This document shows positions 58,701 to 64,000 of a DNA stretch of 64,000 nucleotides, piece by piece. The notes below the pieces were generated by a model that was given only the letters and a program-made list of their open reading frames with translations, did not search any database and was not told the DNA's origin. Made by a program: the position numbers and the translations under genes. The DNA comes from Aaosphaeria pasadenensis (taxonomy: Eukaryota > Ascomycota > Dothideomycetes > Pleosporales), in contig JAKLMB010000004.1 in assembly GCA_022813625.1 (NCBI GenBank), positions 1,550,001-1,614,000 of the forward strand, read 5' to 3'. The first letter of the stretch is position 1. Each line of letters starts with the position of its first letter.

Positions 58701-59514
58701 ACCAGGACCTTCCCGGCCTTCATCACCTGATGCTGCTGAATCCGAAGATAGGCTCAGCAAGGTTCTGGCTCGGCCGGGCGGTGTTGGGCAGGCTGGTCAG
58801 CCCATTACTTCTCTTGCGTACCCACGCACTTCCCGGCCTAAACTCGAGAATCGGCACTGGAGTATCACAGATGATACGGGCGATGACATTCATCGCTCAA
58901 CAGCTCATCACGAAGTCACACCGGGTGATATTGCCCGTGTCCGGGCATTGCTCTTGTGCTCTGGCGTCAAAGCTAGGGAAATTGCTCGGCGGGCCCGCGA
59001 ACACCGACAAGAACCGCCGCGATTCTTGAAGCGTACTGCGCAAGCCGTCAATGCCGAATTGTACTCAGTACCCAGGCAGGAAGAGCACGTTCTCGCTGCA
59101 CGCATCCTGGTACAAGATCTTGAATCGTCTACACATGCACTCCAGACCTCGGCACAACAGTTCAAGGACCAGACAATCAAGGACTTGACTTCAAGGATCA
59201 GTGATCTCAGGTCCAGGATCGAGGCTGACCTTTTCCCACGAGTCCGTCAGAGCGGAGAAGAAGCCGTTCGGATCACGACAGTAGTCTCTGGAGATGCACC
59301 GTTGACAGTCAAACAAATCATGGACGAGATTGATAAAATGATTCGCATGCGTAGAAGACGAATGCGTTATATGCGGCGAGTAGGCTGGATGCTTGTGGAA
59401 TGGATGCTTTTGGGCTTCATGTGGTGCGTCTGGCTGATCGTCGTCATAGTTGGATTCTTTAAGAAGGGATTGAAGCTGTCTTTTGGCATTGTCAGATGGC
59501 TTCTTTGGCTGTAA
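55777..59514 (+). CDS. Uncharacterised 1245-aa protein, disordered with C-terminal membrane anchor
   Basis: A single long exon with no in-frame stop and a good ATG context. I do not recognise the family. The first 310 residues are Ser/Arg/His-rich and probably disordered. Conserved-looking blocks follow: a helix near 320-345 (DKARAYIELHMEYLRLLDYL), about 385-430 (PYNPLQYLRNRRTRARERVV, then DLVRDWVDRVEFEI) and 460-480 (GWVFTPEELLADAHWAEQ). Residues 530-1030 are low-complexity with Ser-Asp runs and KKSKKHSWR-type basic patches. A helical, probably coiled-coil region (about 1050-1200; DIARVRALLLCSGVKAREIA, HVLAARILVQDLESSTHALQ) leads to a basic stretch (RMRRRRMRYMRRVGW) and one membrane helix near 1208-1228 (MLLGFMWCVWLIVVIVGFF) with a short basic tail. 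This layout suggests a large cytosolic scaffold anchored by its C-terminus, perhaps at the ER or nuclear envelope; location is inference. Confidence 0.88.
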   Translation: MSELSSEGRPSVSTSSSHTLNSRYSSSHAGNGEASSTQRLRHATGHDGDAGHSSTASSSRTAGSPLRPVPIEEQDNSHRKQRNRKSGGFLLDPIFPSGPTSRTARRSAHAEDATRTRNSRHAHAHTHEGNTQRNRIQADGSGVAHSSPLSRQVAIADEPTGEEGNVAHATGNDGNERLRVAKTRNNNRDKSSSRQSASSDVQAPAAIDPNQLVHMALDLSESRRRNYSAGQIIGAPGTDTRRVRSSIGPHTEGSLRTQGNKSSLGQYLNEQRRISRAMSPTGGRSSPSRIRHLSTSAPRHLSVSVQGQSQEPSAATLARRDKARAYIELHMEYLRLLDYLPPLKPDASAPGNFVVTANNVPGSPHAFLTRTPSHANAKHDLGRPYNPLQYLRNRRTRARERVVMNHGSEEFSDLDLVRDWVDRVEFEIQTPHYRQHNKVALPDLHEDYHGAGLPSKPSRPRMGWVFTPEELLADAHWAEQGENKTLLEDRHGRKIFPLADLQRPDLQQPRASKEYSDKGRKSWTESVKGVKVTDSQREEESDQTSERGRKRRLLPGLRVDDKKSKKHSWRGSRAQSSSYSDSSSSDSDSLKHRQHKSRRTVDVNNNTGPLELRINEMLEKEKEAKEKKSHTPTFISPDTPDKWGFGKIDPPAHDSSRASLEVPATSNGSAEHAPTALIQDLKVPPKNRTNYATSSSHPHEPRSSFEDLDSTAPSTPLQPKPFPHIGANLSPPPSRGGSFKKTPKHKLDLFRSDESTKGHKLDPDSAGTDKQRHGRHSFEETHDDIGLGPAIMAAPAAVKSLLTHRRNESHTSLSSPEGIRKDNRDSREQKEAPSAVTRFLKGVKNEGSKVGEFIFRRDRPPEDSDASSDSEDDGFASDGNQSNVQKRLRPNLSRNTTAATIASTTSKKNGRYHVELPVFRSTNQSNDQEETNASDYFSDDHISYQARSIANSRSQRFKQLAPPPIDMDSISVTSTPGPSRPSSPDAAESEDRLSKVLARPGGVGQAGQPITSLAYPRTSRPKLENRHWSITDDTGDDIHRSTAHHEVTPGDIARVRALLLCSGVKAREIARRAREHRQEPPRFLKRTAQAVNAELYSVPRQEEHVLAARILVQDLESSTHALQTSAQQFKDQTIKDLTSRISDLRSRIEADLFPRVRQSGEEAVRITTVVSGDAPLTVKQIMDEIDKMIRMRRRRMRYMRRVGWMLVEWMLLGFMWCVWLIVVIVGFFKKGLKLSFGIVRWLLWL

Positions 59515-60113
59515 CGCATACCATCTAGATTCTTTTGTATTGTTTCTTTCTTTCTCTTCTGCGAGGCGTACAGGCATTGATACCATTTCGTTGAAGGGTT
59601 TTATTATAACGAACTTGACTGGATCCTTAAACTATTTAATATGTTGAATAGCATACACATTTGTAATCAATTCCCCTTACTTTACTAATGAGCTCTTCTT
59701 GGTCCTTATGACCTTGTGAACGTTCCGTGATTTCGAAGATGAAGTGACATCCTCGCTGAGGTAGCCACGCTCAACGCACGCGCCACCACGCTACCTACGT
59801 CATCATCAATGAGACAGATGTATGCTCCTGTCCCTTCTTCGATCTCTCCTCCATACTCTCTTTACGAACAAAAACGATCAGAAATATTTGCGTTTCTACC
59901 ACATTTACTTCCTTTTCCCCCAGGATCGTCTTTAACGCCCGTGATGACGTCGCGTTGAGTGCATTGTTTCAGGTCGATTTCAGGCAATCCTACCTTCGAG
60001 GCGCAGTGCCCGACCCTCTTCAAAAGACACCTGCGGGCTGTATAGAGGTTCATTATTTGGTCTTCGTTGACAATATCATCCTCTTTACATTTTGATCTTA
60101 AATTCTACGTAAA
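59515..60113. other. Intergenic between the 1245-aa protein gene and the Csc1-like gene
   Basis: Holds the 3' region of the upstream gene and the promoter of the channel gene. No further gene seen. Confidence 0.6.
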
Positions 60114-63053
60114 ATGGATTCGCAAAGGGTCTTTGGTGGCGGCTTTCCTGCTAGTGTAGCAGCACATGATACCCTTGATGCTTGGGATAAAGCGAAGGTA
60201 AGTTATCATGTAGATGGTGCGTTGCATTGGAGATCTTCCCATGAATCTGTTCATTGCCAATACTAGGTAGCCGCTTGCTTGGAAGATAGAAACAGCATTG
60301 TCGTCTTCCCTTACAAACAATCATCACATTGCTAACACGACGTTCCGAACAGCCTCGTGGATCCGCGTCATTGGCCGCAATATTGTCCGCCTTTGTGCCA
60401 ACATGGTTCACAGCTGTACTATTTGTCGGCGCGTTCGTAATCATCAGGCAGAGGTTTCCCAAGATCTACTCGCCACGAACGTTCATCGGCACAATCCCAG
60501 AAAAGTAGGTAATGCCTTGTTTAAGTTTACAGTAACCTCAACATACTGACCATTGAAGGGATCGTACGCCATCACAAAGCCGCTCTTATTTTGACTGGTT
60601 CCACACATTACGGGTTGTTCCGGACAGATTTGTGCTTCATCACCAATCGCTTGATGCGTATCTCTTTCTTCGATTTTTGAGGATGGCAATTTTCCTCTGC
60701 GTAGTTGGGTGCTGCCTGACATGGCCGGTTTTGATCCCCATCAATGCCACGGGAGGCGGCAAGTCTTCCGAACTTGATCGGATAGCGATTGGGAACATTG
60801 CAGACAAGAAGAAGCTATACGCTCATGCTGTCATTGCATGGGTATTCTTCGTATTTGTCATGTTTACGGTCGCAAGAGAGCGCCTTTGGCTCATAGGTCT
60901 ACGGCAGGCGTGGAATCTTTCCAGGTCGAATGCGAAGCGACTATCCTCACGCACTGTTTTATTCTTGTCGGCGCCCAAGGACGCACTCGAGAAGGAGAAC
61001 CTCAGTCGATATTTTGGCGACGATGCAGTTCGACTTTGGCCGGCGACAGACGCCTCGAGCCTGCAGTCCTTGGTGTCCGACAGAAGTTCGAGCGTAGAGA
61101 AGCTAGAGTCTGCCGAACTGTCGCTGATCAAATCAGCCAACAAACAAGCTAGGAAAGGAAGGCAGAGGGGCCACGAACCCAACTATGAAAGCTTCCCTTG
61201 GGACATCAAAAAGTCATTGAGACCTCGCCACAGACTTACAGCTCCAGGAGTTGGAAAAGAAGTGGACAGTATCACTCATTACCGCGAAGAGATTAAGCAA
61301 AAGGAGGCAAATATCAACGAGAAACGTGAATCTTATCAAGGGACTGGCGAGCGTGGAGCAGCCGCGGTTTTCGTCGAGTTCAAGTCTCTTGCCGCTGCAC
61401 AGATAGCCTACCAGCAAGTCGCATCTGCGGAGGTGTTGGCGCTGAATCCCAGGCACACCAGCGTGCTGCCAAATGAAGTCATCTGGGGTAATCTAACATT
61501 GCCACCAGCTGTCCGCATCTCACAAGAAGGAGTAGCTACCGCCCTTGTCGTCGCTCTGATTGCGTTTTGGTCGATTCCTGTGGGTTTCGTAGGAGCATGG
61601 TCGAATGTTTCGTATCTTGCCGAGAAGTTCAAGTGGCTCAGCTTTATCAACAAGCTTCCAGACGTGGTCTTGGGATTGTTGACTGGTCTTATACCTCCGA
61701 TGCTTACTAGTTTGTTGAGTAAATATGTGCCTAACATCTTCAGATGTAAGTTCTTTCCACTTCCCCGGTATGGCTTCAAAAACTAATTTCAGGACAGATA
61801 TTTTCAAAAAGTTCGGATCGCCCACCAACACATCCGCAGAACTCAAAGTATTGAGATGGTTCTTTGTGTTTCAGGTTGTGCAAGTCTTCCTCGTTACGAC
61901 TTTGTCCTCTGGGGCGGCAGCTGTTGCTTCACAGATCGCATTAGACCCGACAGCTGTGACGTCTTTGTTAGCCGAACGACTCCCTTCCTCGTCGAACTTC
62001 TACCTCAGCTATTTCATTGTCCAAGGATTGACCAGCTCTTCCGACAATCTGCTGAACTACTCGGACCTTCTGCAGTGGAAATTCTATGACTATGTCTTCG
62101 ACAAGACACCGCGCCAGAAGTATAGTTCGTACACGAGTCTTAAAGGATTGGCCTGGGGCAAGGTCTTCCCGAAGTATACCAATTTTGTGATTATTGGTAA
62201 GTATACACAGGAACAACGATCTCATGGCTCTGCTAATGTTACGGATCTAGCCATCGCCTATTCATGCATCGCACCTCTTGTCCCCGCATTTGCGGCGGCC
62301 GGCCTCGCGCTATTCTACTACAGCTACCGGTACATGCTCCTCTTCACCGTTCAAGCAAAGATCGACACCAAGGGTGAATGCTATACGCTTGCACTGCAAC
62401 AAATTCTCACCGGCGTCTACCTCGCGGAGCTCTGTCTGATCGGATTGTTCTCCTTCCGCAAGGCCACAGGCCCGACCATCATGATGGGAGTCCTGCTCGT
62501 TCTCACTGCCGCCTACAACGCAGTGATGAACCGGTACCTGACACCTCTCGAGAAATACTTGCCAGCAGACCTCGCAGCAGAAGTCGGCAACGGTTCGGAA
62601 GAGTCAGCGCCGCTGCTGGCCGCCGAAGAAGGCGAGGCACCACCGCAGCCTTCGGACTCTCACATCGTCCGGATCGGCCAGCACGCACATGTCCCTCGAA
62701 AGATCCTAGATCCCATCGCTCGGTTCTTCCAACCGCACATCTTCGCGTCCCACCGGGCCATGAGGGCGTGGCTGCAAGAAGACGACTCGTTCGACGCCGA
62801 CGCCGACGGCCCGTCGTACAAGGAGGAAGACGTCAAGAAGGCGTATCTGAACCCCGCGCTCACCAGCTCCACGCCCGTGATATGGCTTCCAAAGGATAGG
62901 ATCGGGGCCACGGAGGTCGAAGTCAGGGAGAACGAGGAGGCGGGGTTGAAGTGCAGTGACGATGGGGCGTGGCTGGACGAGAACATCAAGTTGGAGTGGA
63001 GTGTGCGCGACTTCGACAAGATTCCCATCTTCAAGAGGGGAACCAAGTGGTGA
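60114..63053 (+). CDS. Csc1/RSN1-type (OSCA/TMEM63, DUF221) cation channel, 5 exons, 874 aa
   Basis: Predicted mechanically or osmotically gated Ca2+-permeable channel or scramblase-like membrane protein of the OSCA/TMEM63 family. Exons: 60114-60197, 60353-60504, 60559-61745, 61798-62196, 62251-63053; introns 155, 54, 52 and 54 nt; phases close. N-terminal helix SAFVPTWFTAVLFVGAFVII is followed by RQRFPKIYSPRTFIGTIPEK and FLRFLRMAIFLCVVGCCLTW. The large cytosolic loop holds RTVLFLSAP, a charged linker, and AAVFVEFKSLAAAQIAYQ with EVIWGNLTLPPAVR (the RRM-like part of the family). The channel core includes ALIAFWSIPVGFVGAWSNV, KLPDVVLGLLTGLIPPMLTS, NFYLSYFIVQGLTSSSDNLL, IAPLVPAFAAAGLALFYYSY and TGPTIMMGVLLVLTAAYNAV. 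The cytosolic C-terminus ends DFDKIPIFKRGTKW. Length fits fungal members. Confidence 0.95.
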
Positions 63054-64000
63054 AAAGGGACGAAAATGTTATATGTGTGGTAATTAGTTAACTGTCATTT
63101 TGAAATCATCTCATATCATGTTCTGGTATAATTCGTTTAATTTGGAGTCTCGACAGGTTACAAGGCAAAACCAGACCTGGTTCACGATACATACTCTCTT
63201 CTCCCCTTCCTACATTTAGTTTCTTGAGATTCTCTTCTCCCTCTCGAAAACAGAAAAAGGAATGAAGAGGAACTGGTTAACTGTCTAGGTAGCCCTGGCC
63301 ACCTAACCCACTCGCACCGTCATAGGTAAATTCCGATTGTGAAGTATACAGAATAGGTAGTTTTCGGCTTGTCCACCTTCCTGCCCTATGGCCATTCAGA
63401 ACGCACATGCTCTAGTTACTTTCGCCATTTTTTCACAATTCAGATCGGGAAAGGTACTCATTAATTAATTAGTTAAAACGCAGGTCCCGCTTACAAAGGT
63501 ACAAACAAACACGAGTGCCGGTCGGTTCGCTGCTCCAACTTAGGTACCTAACGACTCGTGAAGAACGTTGATAGTCAATTACCAGATTGGTATGAAGACA
63601 AGACTCCCCTGTCCTGTAGACTGCTAGCGTCTTTTCTCTCTCTTCAATATTGTTGTTTGTTTTTCCCTTTCCTGTTCTTCTCGCCCTCAAGTCTGTCTCT
63701 GCTTGGTTTTCATTTCATTTCATTTTATTTTATGGTAGTGCTGGTGGTTAGCGCTAGGAGACGAGACATTGTTCTTGGAAGAATCCGTGCGGAGATTTCA
63801 TTTTGAGTTTAGTTACTCATGGAATGTTCGTCTGTGTGAGATGTCGAGATGCAAGCAAGATGCCTGGGCGCTTTGGCTTAGCTTGGGGTCGTGGGCGAGC
63901 AAAAAAGTTCATGTTTTTGTTTGGGTTTCTTTGGGCATGGTTCTCGTGATTAATGTTTTATTGAATTCGTTCCGAACATTCGGTTGTGGGTCTATCTGCA
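63054..64000. other. Terminal intergenic DNA
   Basis: Downstream of the channel gene. A perfect TAGGTACCTA palindrome lies at 63541-63550 and a T/CT-rich tract at about 63620-63735. No gene supported; a leader of a gene beyond the window is possible. Confidence 0.5.

Noticed and set aside
1..64000. Search for transposon ORFs, terminal repeats, CRISPR arrays, rRNA genes, telomeric repeats and biosynthetic clusters
   Set aside because: None seen by reading. The transporters and hydrolase are not next to any backbone synthase, and no reverse transcriptase, transposase or integrase motif appears in the translated frames.

Overview
The window is nuclear DNA of a filamentous ascomycete (Pezizomycotina). 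Genes are broken by short GT-AG introns, mostly 41-75 nt, with CTAAC/CTGAC/CTGAT-like branch sites. Leaders are pyrimidine-rich and intergenic space is long. The gene families (Sso syntaxin, Sur7-type protein, Png1, Cln/PucA-type cyclin, Csc1-type channel) are typical of such fungi. Dothideomycetes is my best guess at class, but it is an inference from general impression and no marker proves it.

Layout. 0-0.7 kb: a minus-strand charged ORF cut by the window edge. 1.6-5.6 kb (+): nicotinate phosphoribosyltransferase and the plasma-membrane syntaxin Sso. 7.1-7.9 kb (-): exon-like fragments that I cannot join, possibly a decayed gene. 8.8-14.4 kb (-): a sodium:solute symporter family transporter (eight exons), the retromer-associated sorting nexin SNX3/Grd19, and an EI24/Rrt8-type membrane protein. 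16.6-17.8 kb (+): a tandem-repeat hydrophilin-like protein behind a TATA box. 19.0-25.5 kb (-): an MFS transporter, a small predicted single-pass membrane protein, and a G1 cyclin. 25.5-33.8 kb: no supportable gene. 33.8-36.6 kb (+): the U3 snoRNP/t-UTP protein Utp4. 41.1-42.5 kb (+): peptide:N-glycanase. 46.7-47.7 kb (+): a Sur7-type tetraspanner. 49.0-50.5 kb (-): an alpha/beta hydrolase. 52.9-63.1 kb (+): a PAP2 lipid phosphatase, a 1245-residue uncharacterised protein with a C-terminal membrane anchor, and an OSCA/TMEM63/Csc1-type channel.

How the genes relate. This is a housekeeping neighbourhood. Several products act at membranes or in trafficking (Sso, SNX3, Sur7-type, PAP2, Csc1-like, two transporters), others in NAD salvage, cell cycle, ribosome biogenesis and glycoprotein quality control. 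I see no biosynthetic cluster, intact transposon, CRISPR array, rRNA gene or convincing tRNA gene.

No clearly new biological system emerged. The best leads are the repeat architecture of the hydrophilin-like gene, a 452-nt intron in the symporter gene that holds a second in-frame start, the 1245-residue unknown protein, a cluster of MCB-like sites upstream of the cyclin, and recurrent palindromic 10-mers in the intergenic DNA. All exon boundaries were derived by hand from splice consensus, reading-phase bookkeeping and recalled family similarity, and need transcript support.
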